DNA of 64,000 bases from positions 31,384,501 to 31,448,500 of the forward strand of contig OY756958.1 of the NCBI GenBank assembly GCA_963580455.1. The letters run 5' to 3'. Position 1 is the stretch's first letter; each line of letters opens with the position of its first letter. This document shows positions 1 to 10,663 of the stretch, in pieces. The notes under the pieces are model-generated. The model did not search any database, was not told the DNA's origin, and saw only the letters and a list, made by a program, of their open reading frames with translations. The DNA comes from Euonymus europaeus. Taxonomy: Eukaryota > Streptophyta > Magnoliopsida > Celastrales > Celastraceae. Made by a program: the position numbers and the translations under genes.

Positions 1-1612
1 TTGAAGTTCGGGAGATCAAGTCTTTCTCTATCTTGCAACTGATAATTTATTTCTTGGAAAGTACCACCATGTATTATTTCCACAAAAAATGGAAGACCAA
101 AGTGAGAACTTCTTGTCACTTTATGAGGATGTATGCCAGGTTGGGCTGGGCTTTTGGATTTCAGTCTTTAGATTCTCTTGCGTCCATGAACCTCCAGGCT
201 CCAAGCCTCCAACTCTTTAAGTGGTCGGAAATTGAATTGAGTCTATTGGGTCCAAAATAATGGGCCATAAACTCAAAAGAGGCTCAATAGTTGGCTCGGT
301 CCATTGTCTTCTTTTGTGGCTTTAGGGCTCCTTCTCAAGGTTCTTCTGCGGTCGCTACCGGTCTACAACTGGCCGAACTTTCCATTATCTGTGAAGATTG
401 GAGCTCCAAGCGACTTAAGGATTGTATTCTCTAGACAAATTCTCGAATTACGTCTCTGTCCTGGAACTGCAGCTAGCTCACTTAGCTCAGTAAGACCCCT
501 CTCTCTCTCTCGTTTCTTTCTTCTGTTCCAATTTTATCGATTTTTATCATTGATTTCTTGAACTTCATTTCTATTGTCGATTTCAGGGTGTGTGTTTATT
601 CATATTGGGCAAGGAGAAAAATTAAGAGAATTTTTGCGCATAACTGATTTGAATCTTGAGAGGGAAGAGGAGTGAAAGTGGGAGATGAAGAGAACAGATA
701 AAAGGGGAATACGAAAGACGGAGAATTCCGCGTTTTCTATTTTACTTCCTTTTGTTGTTGTCTATTTTCAAGTCATTTTCCGCTTCCCTATTTTCTAAAA
801 TGATCAATCAGACTTGGAAATCACCTAAACCAAAAACACTTTGAGATAGACTATGGAGAATTCCATTCACTAGTCATATAATTCATTTCAAATATCTTAT
901 GCTCACCAAGTACAATGTTAATCCATTTGTTCTTATTCAAGGAAATGAAATTATTCAGCGTTTATTTCCTTCTCTCCTTTGTCACAGGCTGATCGAGAAT
1001 TTTCTGTATCAAATGGATGAACAATCTTTTCTGGATAGAATGATCAGCAATCTTCGCGCCTCATGCAAGTATGAGAACTATTTCCTTCTGTTGATGGGAA
1101 TATATGTTATACCTTCTTGTATAATATTAATATAGCTGTGTGTTAGTCGTCCATTATCATTCTATTAAAGGCTTATTATCTTGACTCTTGAGGTTTCATA
1201 TCTTGAGGTTTCATATCAGTTCAGGGTGAGTGAGAATTTATTTGTGCAGTTCAATTCTGCATCTGTTATTGCTTCTAAATGGCGCCAGCCCTTGAAATTT
1301 ATCAGAATGGATATCTTAACTTTTTTGGTTTGTGCTATTCAAAAGTGTTATGTTTGGACTTGATGCAATTTTAATATGTTCAAAGAGAAACAATCTGTTT
1401 GTCTGGTAATATTATTGAATTAAAATGCACTGAAGCTGGATCATTAGAGGCGGGCACAGCCATCTTAAAGAGGAGAGTTTCCTTGACCACAAATTGAACC
1501 ATATCTGACCAAATTTTCTCTTCTAGTGATAAAAGGATTTTTATATCTAATGCTGCCATTGTCACAGGGTATCCAAAAGATCTAGGTCCATCACGGGTTA
1601 TTCCTTTTACAG
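1..1612 (+). pseudogene. Inverted partial copy of the thioredoxin-like gene (5' half)
   Basis: This stretch matches the reverse complement of 8303-9969 almost throughout, and the match runs off the left edge of the window. It repeats the leader exon, the exon with the ATG (start at 1013-1015, donor after 1068) and the first bases of the next exon near 1568. After about 40 bases of that exon the homology stops at 1612, in the middle of the coding region, so the remaining four exons are missing. Around 1562-1568 the copy also lacks about 15 bp at the acceptor relative to the intact gene. It can encode only an N-terminal stub, so I call it a non-functional duplicate. The intact parent is the minus-strand gene at 6911-8887. 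Confidence 0.85.
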
Positions 1613-1641
1613 ATAACATATGCTATGTAAGGCTGGTCCAT
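1613..1641 (+). other. 29-bp filler copied from thioredoxin h intron
   Basis: The 29 bases match 11609-11637 (inside the large first intron of the thioredoxin h gene) with a single mismatch. They lie exactly between the end of the inverted thioredoxin-like copy and the start of the block copied from about 16.59 kb. A templated filler at a junction like this suggests template switching during repair. Confidence 0.75.
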
Positions 1642-2361
1642 AGAACATTCATATTCCAAAGTAAACCTAACATTCTCCAAGAATTCCTTTTCTATCTGAA
1701 ACGAATGGTCCTTCAGATTTCATCCAAAACTGGAATGAAATTAATGCAAATTTCTACCATTCACACTGAAAGAAGAGTTACTGTGCGTGCACATTCCCCT
1801 TTCCAAGACACAGCCGGTTACCATAAACAACACAAGAGATCAAAAACACCGATTCGAAATACGCGCAATCTGCATCTAGGCGTTCAATGATCACATAAAA
1901 TCCCAAAATTATCTCTCTAAAAGAACACATCAATGAATCTGTACCTACATAAATGAATCGCAAATAAACCCTAGTTTTCGCACAATACATACAGCATCCA
2001 TTGACAATACGATTAACTATAAGCATGCGATAGATAAAGCGAGTACAAGAAATTACCTCTCGATGCAATGTCAGATATAGATCCAAAGCGCGTATTCCAA
2101 TCGGAGAAATGTGATTTTTGTCGCACTAGTCACTCGTGAGTCGGGACTTTGAGGCGCAACAGAAATCCGGAGCATAAATGGGCCTGTTTTTTTTTCATTT
2201 TGAGCCCATACGGGCCCAGTTCCTGATGTTTATCTCTTCTGTTTTTTCTTCCTAAAAATTAGTCATCCGATAAATCCAATCAAGTCAATCTCTTACCCTT
2301 TACGGCTTTACCTTTATTATCGAATCAACTTACTGTCAAAAAAAAAACATATATACTAAAG
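1639..2361 (+). repeat. Duplicate of the RTH-PAP intergenic block
   Basis: Bases 1639-2245 match 16587-17170, and 2240-2350 continue with 17791-17907. The roughly 620-bp element at 17171-17790 is absent here, so this copy keeps the pre-insertion sequence. The source is the leader region of the minus-strand RTH gene together with the promoter side of the purple acid phosphatase gene. I see no open gene in this copy. Confidence 0.85.
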
Positions 2362-3235
2362 GACTAGAGGTTCATTATAAAAGCTTTCCAACATGTTAGT
2401 GTCAGATCTGTAGTTTTTTTTTCCCCAATGATCTGTTGTTGTAACTGGTTGCCGCAGTATGATACCAAATACTTCTATGAAGTTGGTCATGGGCATAAAG
2501 CTCGCCAGTTCTTCTTCACAACTCCTCCTAAAGCAAGACCTGATGTTCCATACACATTTGGCATTATCGGTATGTTCATATCTGCATAAACTGTAATGAA
2601 AGATGGTGGGAAATCTGGTCAGTACAAAGTTGACATGGTCTTTTCTGGTCATGTACATTCATATGAGCGCTCAGTAAGTCTGACAAAGTAATTGATTAGT
2701 GTAGTTGCATCTTCTTAACAGTTAACAGTTTGATGTGCTTGCTTTCTTCACTTCTTCCCCAAACAACTAGATCAGTCCAGCCCTAACTCTAGTGTTTGCA
2801 ATTACTAGAAGAATGCACTTCCAAACTAGGCATCAGGCTAACCACGACTCTTCTTGAACCATATATAGCTCCATAGTACATGATTTGTGAGTTTTAAATG
2901 GTAAATTCACATAAAAGTGATTGGTTTTTGATATAATGATACTCACCCTCCTAAGTAGAATTCTTCACACACAGCAATAGATGACATGACACAGCTGCAA
3001 GGAATGTCTGCAAAGGCAAATGCCCTCAAACAAACACAGGTGGACTCTCTGTCACCCATATATATATATATATTCCAAATTTATAAAATTTATCAAGCCG
3101 AGCTAAAATGATAAATTAAATCCATGCCCGACCCAAATTTCAGATTGGACATAATTTTTTACTCAAATCTGGCCCAAAACTCCTATTCCCTGGCCCAAGC
3201 CTGCTCTACGGGCGTGGAGGGATGATCAGTTCTGT
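2362..3235 (+). pseudogene. Collapsed purple acid phosphatase pseudogene
   Basis: This is a heavily deleted copy of the gene at 18056-20118 plus its 3' flank. It keeps the end of exon 2, intron 2, all of exon 3 (37 codons still open, with three visible substitutions) and the start of intron 3 (matching about 18484-18743). It then jumps to the last codons of exon 6 with the GHVHSYER metal-binding motif (matching about 19491-19605), and then jumps to 3' flank (matching about 20452-20862). Exon 1, exons 4-5, most of exon 6 and exons 7-8 are gone. The copy carries about 80 bp of extra sequence near 3060-3140. It cannot make an enzyme, since four of the five metal-ligand blocks are absent. Confidence 0.87.
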
Positions 3236-4040
3236 ATTGCACTGTTACAAGGCGGGAATTTTTACTCGCTTGCTCTTCCGTAATTCTATTATCCCAAAAA
3301 TGTCCTTGACTAACCCTAAGCCCAATTTCTCTAACTCTCGACATTTCTCAGGTTCCTCTCCAGCAGTCGTGCTTTCCATCAAGTGCGAACAACCCTTGAA
3401 ACATCAAAGATCATTGATTCGGTTATTTTCCACTCAAATTAGGTTCGTCTCTCCATCGTTCTTGCTTCTTTTGGTTGTTTATCATCTTATTTCTTCATTT
3501 CATGTGTCCATTGCTTTATTTCTTGACATTTATTTGGCTGTTTATATGGGTTTTTCTTCATGTCGTGTTCTTCTGCACCATTTATCTAAATTCATTTGAT
3601 TGTTCATCTGCTTATGTGTTCATTTCATGATATGTTGGTTCATTTCCTTAAATTAGTCATATGCTTGGAAGTGTAGATACTTGTTCATGTGGAGTTACGC
3701 TAACGATAGTGGATATATGAATGGAATTAATGGTGGTGTGTACATATTATTGGCACGTCAGTGGAAACACTGAAAGAAATTGTAGTCTTCATGAATGGCT
3801 CTTGTGCCATTCATCATCCACGTTTAAAACTTACTTTCTTATTCTCCAGGTAAACTGCATAACTTATCACGTGTAGTAGATTATTTTGCTTCTTATTTCT
3901 TCATTCTAAGGTTGTTATCTGTTGATTTGTTAATTTCAAGTTCTTTTGATTCATTACCCAAAATATGAAGTGGTTGTTTACCTGGTTACCCAACCCACTC
4001 ATAATGCAAGCCAACTTGATAAGGCCAATTAGAACTCTGC
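3236..4040. other. Non-coding spacer, leader-like
   Basis: No gene recognised. A plus-strand open stretch at about 3222-3599 has a serine/arginine-rich first part followed by a GT-containing site near 3441 and then a T-rich tract, so it could be an old leader exon of the element downstream. Nothing identifies it. Confidence 0.3.
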
Positions 4041-4998
4041 ATTGATAAAAGCTTTTGTGGAAATATGTGTTGAAAGAGTTAATGTTGGTGATAGGCCTAA
4101 CACTCATTTCACAAGAGATGGATGGCAGAAAATTGTTAGCTCTTTTGATGAAAAAACAGGGAAATCCTACGATCAAACACAACTTAAAACCAAGTGGGAT
4201 AATCTGATGAAAGAATGACGTGTATGGGAGAAATTGCTCATTGGTAAGACGGGTTTGAGATGGGATTCAATATGAGAAACTGTCCTTGCTTATAATGAAT
4301 GACTGGTGGGATAAAAAGATTAAGGTAATATTTTTCATTTCTATTGACAAGTTGTGCTTTTAAATTCCATTGTGGTGTTGTTTTTAAAAACATTTGCATT
4401 GCATTTCTTTTTTGCAGCAAGATAAGAGATGTGCTAAGTTCAGCACTAAAGGAATAGAGTATAGGGATTCGCTTGAGTTTCTCTTTGGAGGTCAAGCTGC
4501 TATTGGTATTCATGCATTTATACCTACTGCCCTTGGTGCAAATGATGAAGATGAAGATGAAACACAACCTAATGACGAAGGGCTGATGGGGTCCAATGAC
4601 CCTTTGATGTTCTTATTCGATGAAGACTCTGAGTATCCTTAATATGATGCCAATGAAGAGGTTACAGGTGAACTCCATGACTCTCCTATACCTCCTCCTC
4701 GTGTGAGAAGAAGGTCCAGCACTTCAGGAAGCCGTGGTCGCAAAAGGCGTCGTGCTATGGATATCGTGAAGACATCAATCAAAGTCTTTGGAAATTAGTC
4801 AGTGTTGTGCATAGTCAAAACACCAAGACTACTAATGAGGCAAATTCAAGGGACTCCAATTCTGATGTGATGAAAAAATTGGAGGAGAATCCAGAGACCG
4901 CTAATGGTAGACCACTGTTGGAATCTGCATTGAAATTGTTTGAGAAAAGGAGCATAGAGAGTACTTCAATGGCATTGAGAGGAGGGATTGACAGTTGA
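4040..4998 (+). pseudogene. Myb/SANT-like DNA-binding protein remnant (PIF/Harbinger ORF1 type)
   Basis: In one frame from about 4045 the translation shows a plant Myb/SANT-like domain: an FVEICVERVNVGDRPNTHF segment, then GWQKIVSSF and QLKTKWDNLMKE. The conserved Trp that should follow is a TGA stop at about 4216. A GT donor after about 4325 and an AG acceptor near 4420 lead to a second exon with a KFSTKGIEYRDSLEFLFGG segment, an acidic stretch, then a stop and a shift of frame. Basic RRRSSTSGSRGRKRRR and a C-terminal helix (4807-4998) follow in other frames. Such proteins accompany PIF/Harbinger transposases or occur as L10-interacting MYB-like genes. At least two breaks make this copy inactive. 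The family call is from recalled motifs. Confidence 0.72.
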
Positions 4999-5233
4999 CA
5001 TGGCTCAAGCTGAAATATGTTGATGGTGGTCGTAATGAAGCGGATGAGAGTGTGTAGTCTAACTTTGGAGTACTTGTTTGCGAATGTGTGTTGTGCTTTT
5101 TATTGTTATTAGTTGTCATATGTTACTGTGTGGTTTAATTATTTTGTGCCTATACTTCTACATGACTATTTATGTAATATCAAATATTTTTCAACTTTAT
5201 TTACAGTGTCATATTTCTTGTGCTAATCAGGTG

Positions 5234-5359
5234 ATGGATAGTAAGGACGAATTGGAATTAGTCGCGGGTGCATTGGTTGCTCAATATGCACTCGAAGACT
5301 TGAGATTTCCTAGAGAGCCATGTTGGAACTCCACTCACACGGGACATAAATATATGTGA
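5234..5359 (+). pseudogene. N-terminal fragment of a HARBI1-like transposase
   Basis: The short reading frame contains the segment FPREPCWNSTHTGHKYM. This resembles the start of plant PIF/Harbinger nucleases, where an RxPCRxSxHTGHxYV motif precedes the catalytic core. It stops after 41 codons with TGA and runs into unrelated sequence, so the DDE core is missing. Its position just downstream of the Myb/SANT-like remnant fits the two-gene layout of PIF/Harbinger elements. I could not find terminal inverted repeats or a TWA target duplication. Confidence 0.6.
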
Positions 5360-6900
5360 TATCCTGACCCTGGAATGACATAAATGATAAATAAGAGAGT
5401 GACACGTGTATAATGAAACACTAAAAGGGTTGGTAAATAAGTCTGGACTAGAATAAATTGTGAGTAAGTAAAACTAAATAAATAAAGCTAACATTTTAAT
5501 TAGTGGTGGAGGGGTGTTATTGTAAATACTTAGTTTCATGGGGTTATAAGTGGGAAAAAATAAAGTAAAATAATAAAAGAAAACGGAAAGCTTGGTGGAC
5601 AAGCTTTGCTATTGAGTTTTAAAAAAAAAACGAAACGAAGGAAATAGAAACTGGTAGAAGTAGGGGTGTCCAAATCCGATCCGCAACCGAGGAACCGATC
5701 CGAACCGTGGTTATTCGGTTTTCGAATTCGGTTATGAATTTAAAGATTTTTCGAATATTTTTTCGGATTTAACCGAAAAAACCAAATAAAATTTTATTAT
5801 GTTTTATATATTTACTTATTTAAATAATTAAGATTAAAAAATTAAAAAAATAAATCCAAATATAATAGCTAATTTATCAATTAGGGCTTAAAATAGTATC
5901 TCCTCAACTCCTCCCATAATCTTTCATTCCCTGCACTTCTGCAGACGGCAGTCCTTGACCTCATCATCCTTATCGCTCGTGTAAAAGGTTTGTTCTCCTC
6001 TCTTAGGTTTGCTAAGTGTTTGCCGTGAGTGAATCTGCTAGTGTTAGGGTCTTGGTGTTTGTTTGTGTAATTGGTTATCGATTGTTGAATTTAAAAGGTG
6101 TTGACGAGAGATAGTTCGATTATTCTATTTGGTTTCTCTATAAAAAAATTGATACGGCTACTTTGAAATAAAGAATCAATGTTTATTTTGTCCTTATGTA
6201 ATCATTCTTTTGTGATGATAAAAAAGTAGGAGTTTTGTGTATAACCACACCAGTCCAGCCTTTTAACCGGATCCGGGAACTGGTTGAAGAGTTGTTATCA
6301 ATTTGTGTGATTGAATTTCATTGTCTCATTGGGGGCTAAATTCAAAGCCCCATTCATGTTTTGGGAGAGGATCCCAGTGTGACCCATTGTGTTATGTGTA
6401 GTTCTTGATGGAAAGCAATTTTCTTATTCTGTTCCAATTGTGTATTAACTTTTATTCATTTTGCCCATATTGGATGGAAGTGGAAGTCATGTCAAATGCA
6501 AGGAACTGTCAAGAAGCCCACAAATACTTAGCAGTACTTTTGTGTTGCACTGTGGGAAATTTCCCACAAAATGTTCTGTCTTAGAAAATGGACCAAAGGA
6601 AATATGCCAACTTGAAGAGAGCCAGAATTGGATCTGAATAAGCCATTGTTCATACAAAGAAGAACATGGGCCAAAAACTATTAGCGAAAGACCATCTAAA
6701 GCTACTTGGATAGAAACCAGTTGTAGCAATTGCAGAAGCACAAAAGTAGACAAGCTATCCTACCTTGCAATTGATCAATTTCCTCCAATCAGAGAGAGAA
6801 CGCAATTAACTCCCTACTCTTCCAGTTGAGTAACCTGCTGGCCCAGACAGAGTTTCCGGGAAACTTCTGTAGTTTAAGACGCATGCTATGATGACCTACA
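5360..6900. other. Intergenic region with a hAT-like terminus and leader-like segment
   Basis: No gene recognised. At about 5662 a tract beginning GGGGTGTCCAAATCCGATCC, followed by CCGAACCG/CGGTT motifs to about 5790, looks like one end of a non-autonomous DNA transposon, but the matching opposite end was not found. At 5890-6060 a pyrimidine-rich stretch ending in a GT site resembles a 5' leader exon. Bases 6480-6900 are probably the 3' untranslated region of the minus-strand thioredoxin-like gene. Confidence 0.35.
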
Positions 6901-6910
6901 TCATAAAGTA

Positions 6911-8887
6911 CTAATTTGCCCTCCCGAACTTTGGTCCTGAGGATTGAATTCCGTGGCGCTTGAAAAACTCCCTAAATCCATATGCGCTCAAGTCATAGTT
7001 AAACTGAAGAAGAAGAAAAACACATTAGAAGAGACGAGCAAGAGGGGAGAAAGTGTAAAGAAAGTTACAGCACTATCTAATGCTTATGATAACTAGATTC
7101 TTATTTGTCCAGCTGCTTGACTATAAAATTAAAATCTTTGAAACTACAGACAGCTATATAAAAAAAACACGTTTAAAATGCTACTGAAATAGAACAAATT
7201 AGTATAATAATTGACAGGGGAGAGAGGGTAAAACAGATGACAAGCTATATTTTATCAAATAAATATAAGCTCTATAACTCACTGGTAGAACTTGTACAGA
7301 GTATTTAGTAACATTTGGATCAACGACCCTTCCTTCATTTGATGCCTGCACCAGAAAAATGGCTCCTGAACTGACAGCTTTAACAGACCCAACATAACTC
7401 AGCAGTCAGCAATGCAACAAATCTTTGCACGTCTAAATAGTAATCATTCTTGGAAGAAACTTATGTTTCATCGAAATAAGTTTTTCAACAACAAAATCAC
7501 AGGAAAATTCCTAAAATATAAAATTTGACGACAATTTTGCAGCATCCTCATTAAACATTGGATGTACAATAAGTCTATAACCAATTAAAAGTTCTGGCAG
7601 AATCATTCAAGATGCGAATAATAAGAAAATGTAAACATGTGACTTATATTACTTGTTTGGGCGTATGAAATACTTCAACAAATGGATATTCCTTTCTCTC
7701 TCGTGTTAGACAGAATCCTGGATATTTTGGACATTCCACCTGGAAGAAAACAATACCAGAACAAACATCAGTGATGCTAAAATCAGCTGAAATAAATAGG
7801 ATTCTTGGATAAATGTCTAGGAAGTTCCATGAATTGTGTGGTAGGAAAACAAGCTAGTAGTAAGAAGAGGGAGAGGGTAAAGTATACCTTAGAAAGAAAA
7901 GAGGGGGAAAAAATAGAGGAAAAAGAAATAACGATATTTAGTTATTGAATATGATGATTGTTTCATATTTATTTCTGAAGAACAATGCAATTGTAAGTTA
8001 CAATGAATGTAAAACCACATGGTTCATTTCAATGTATGAAGAAGAATAATCATCCACTAGAAGCACTTACACGCATAAATTTCACATGTGGGTAACATTC
8101 AGCAGCAACTTCCTCAATTACTTTGTCAAGATGTTTTGTAAGATTACATCTGTAAGATAGAAATGAAAAGTTAACCGATAATTAATGGAATATGAAGGAA
8201 GATGAGTTTTCCACTTGTAATCACCTGAGGGTAAAAGCAACAACCACAGGGTAACCTTCATTAAGAAGCTTCAAAAATTCACGCTCTGTAGTAAAAGGAA
8301 TAACCCGTGACGGACCTAGATCTTTCGGATACCCTATATAATACCTGTCAATGACAATGGCAGCATAAGATATAAAATCCTTCTATCACTAGAAGAGAAA
8401 ATTTGGTCAGATATGGTTCAATTTGTGGTCAAGGAAACTCTCCTCTCTAAGATGGCTGCGCTCGCCTCTAATGATTCAGCTTCAGTGCATTTTAATTCAG
8501 TAATATTACCAGATAAACATATTGTTTCTCTTTGAACATATTAAAATTGCATCAAGTCCAAACATAAAACAGTCTTGAATAGCACAAACCAAAAGTCAAG
8601 GTATCCATTCCGATAAATTTCAAGGGCCAGGCCCATTTAGAAGCAATAACAGACACAGAATCGAACTGCACAAATATATTCTCACCCACCCTAAACTGAT
8701 AATAAACCTCAAGAGTCAAGATAATAAGCCTTTAATAGAATGATAATAGACGACTAACACACAGCTATATTACTATTATACAAGAAGGTATAACATGTAT
8801 TCCCATCAATAGAAGGACATGGTTCTCCAACATGCATGACGCGCGAAGATTGCTGATCATTCTATCCAGAAAAGATTCTTCGTCCAT
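6911..8887 (-). CDS. Thioredoxin-fold superfamily protein (atypical active site)
   Basis: Six coding exons read on the minus strand: 8832-8887, 8225-8344, 8071-8149, 7653-7739, 7283-7345 and 6911-7003, all but one with plain GT-AG sites, giving 165 residues. The phases agree and the stop is TAG at 6911-6913. The fold core reads VVVAFTLRCNLTKHLDKVIEE, where a normal thioredoxin has WCGPC: only one Cys is present, so a classical dithiol reductase role is doubtful. The C-terminus NYDLSAYGFREFFKRHGI is characteristic of an uncharacterised plant thioredoxin-like family. The first donor (GCAT|GTTGGA at 8830-8831) is weak compared with the copy at 1068. A leader exon probably lies at about 9520-9720, followed by an intron to 8913. 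An alternative start cannot be excluded because the exon continues upstream of the ATG without a stop that I checked. Confidence 0.8.
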
Positions 8888-9969
8888 TTGATAAAGAAAA
8901 TTCTCAATCAGCCTGTGACAAAAGAGAGAAGGAAAATAAACGTTGAAAAATTTCATTTCCCTAAATAAGAACAAAGGGATTAACATTCTACTTGGTGAGC
9001 ATAGGATATTTGAAATGAATTATATGAGAATAGCAAAACACCTGCGTCAATTTTCGAAATTGTCCCTCCAAAATCTAATATTATTTCTCCGCCCATTAGA
9101 AAACGGCTTGTTCATGACTAGTGAATGGAATTCTCCATAGTCTATCTCATGCAAAACTAAGAGTGTTTTTGGTTTAGGTGGTTTCCAAGTCTGATTGGCC
9201 ATTTAATAAAACAAGGAAACGGAAAATGACTTGAAAATAGACAACAACAACAAAAAGTAAAATAGAAAACACGGGATTCTACGTCTTTCGTATTCCCCTT
9301 TTATCTGTTCTCTCCATCTCCGCCCTTCACCTGTCTTTGCTCTCAAGATTCAAATCAGTATGCGCAAAAAATTTCCTTTATTTTTTCACCTCGCCCAATA
9401 TGAATACACACACTCCGAAACTGGCAACAGAAAGGAAGTTCCAGAAATCAATGATAAAAATCAATAAACTAGGAACATAAGAAAGAAACGAGAGAGAGAG
9501 AGGTCTTACTGAGCTAGGTAAGCTAGCCGCAGTTCCATAACAGAGACGTAATTCGGGAATTTGTCTACAGAATACAATCCATAAGACGCCTGGAGCTCCA
9601 ATCTTAACAGATAATGGAAAGTTCGGCCGGTTGTAGACCGATAGCGACCACATAAGAGCGGAAGAGCCTTGAGAAGGAGCCCTAAAGCCGCAAAAGAAGA
9701 CAGTGGACCGAGCCAACTATTGAGCCTCTTTTGAGTTTATGGCCCCATTGTTTTGGGTCTTCTGACAACTTAAAGAGTTGGAGCTTGGAGGTTCATGGAC
9801 GCAAGAGAATCTAAAGACTGAAATCCAAAAGCTGGCATACATCCTCATAAAGTCACAAGGAGTTCTAATTTTGGTCTTCCATTTTTGTGGAAATAATACA
9901 TAGTGATACTTTCCAAGAAATAAATTATCAGTTGCAAGCTAGAGAAAGACTTGATCTCCCGAACTTCAA
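8303..9969 (-). repeat. Right arm of a 1.6-kb inverted duplication
   Basis: This interval is the intact counterpart of 1-1612, in opposite orientation. It spans the leader exon, first intron and start exon of the thioredoxin-like gene. About 6.7 kb separates the two arms. Both arms preserve the splice acceptor before the start exon, and differences are mostly single bases and small gaps. Confidence 0.85.
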
Positions 9970-10663
9970 GATGGTTCTTTCAGTAATGGCATTCATATTT
10001 TCATATTTTTGAAAACAATTTTACCGGACCACAAACCAAACACATTTCTATTTCTATTTCCTTGTAAACAGAAACATAAACAACAATTCCAATTAGCCAA
10101 CTACCAAAGGTTCCGAATTGGAAAATCCCAATATTTGTCTTGAGTTGTACAAATTATCACCTGTCGATGAAGATGTAAACAAAATTTTCAACTCTCAAGG
10201 CGTAATCTGTCCTGCTGGCATACCATGTAAGGTATCTACATGTCCTGCATCTCCTTATCTATGGAAACAGGCTTAAAGCAAACATTTAAACCCTAAACAT
10301 CATATATGTCACAATCCTCGGCAACATCTGGAGCTTCTGAAATGTTAATCCCCTTGTCCTCATTCATAACAAGGTAAATGCAACAAAGCAAATACCTGGA
10401 AAAAATTGCAACAAGGCAGCAAAGTATACCACGAAATATGTAGAATCATTTTACTTTCTGTCATTGAACTATGACCAAAGCCAAGTACTCTCTAGACAGG
10501 AGTCCTACCAAGTATAGGGCTTCATAGGACTATTGTCCAAACACAATAAAAATAAACCCCAGATTAAGCAACAATCCATAATATTTAAAGCATAGATCTA
10601 GATAGAAAACATAAAGTGAGGTTTACATCCTTTTCTACATGCGCATAATGTAAGTTATCATCA
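9970..10663. other. Spacer between thioredoxin-like and thioredoxin h genes
   Basis: No open gene is recognisable. The right half presumably contains the 3' untranslated region of the minus-strand thioredoxin h gene. The left half would be the promoter side of the thioredoxin-like gene. Confidence 0.4.

Noticed and set aside
6487..6753. Minus-strand open frame of 88 codons downstream of the thioredoxin-like stop
   Set aside because: It lies in the probable 3' untranslated region, with no domain and no separate promoter.
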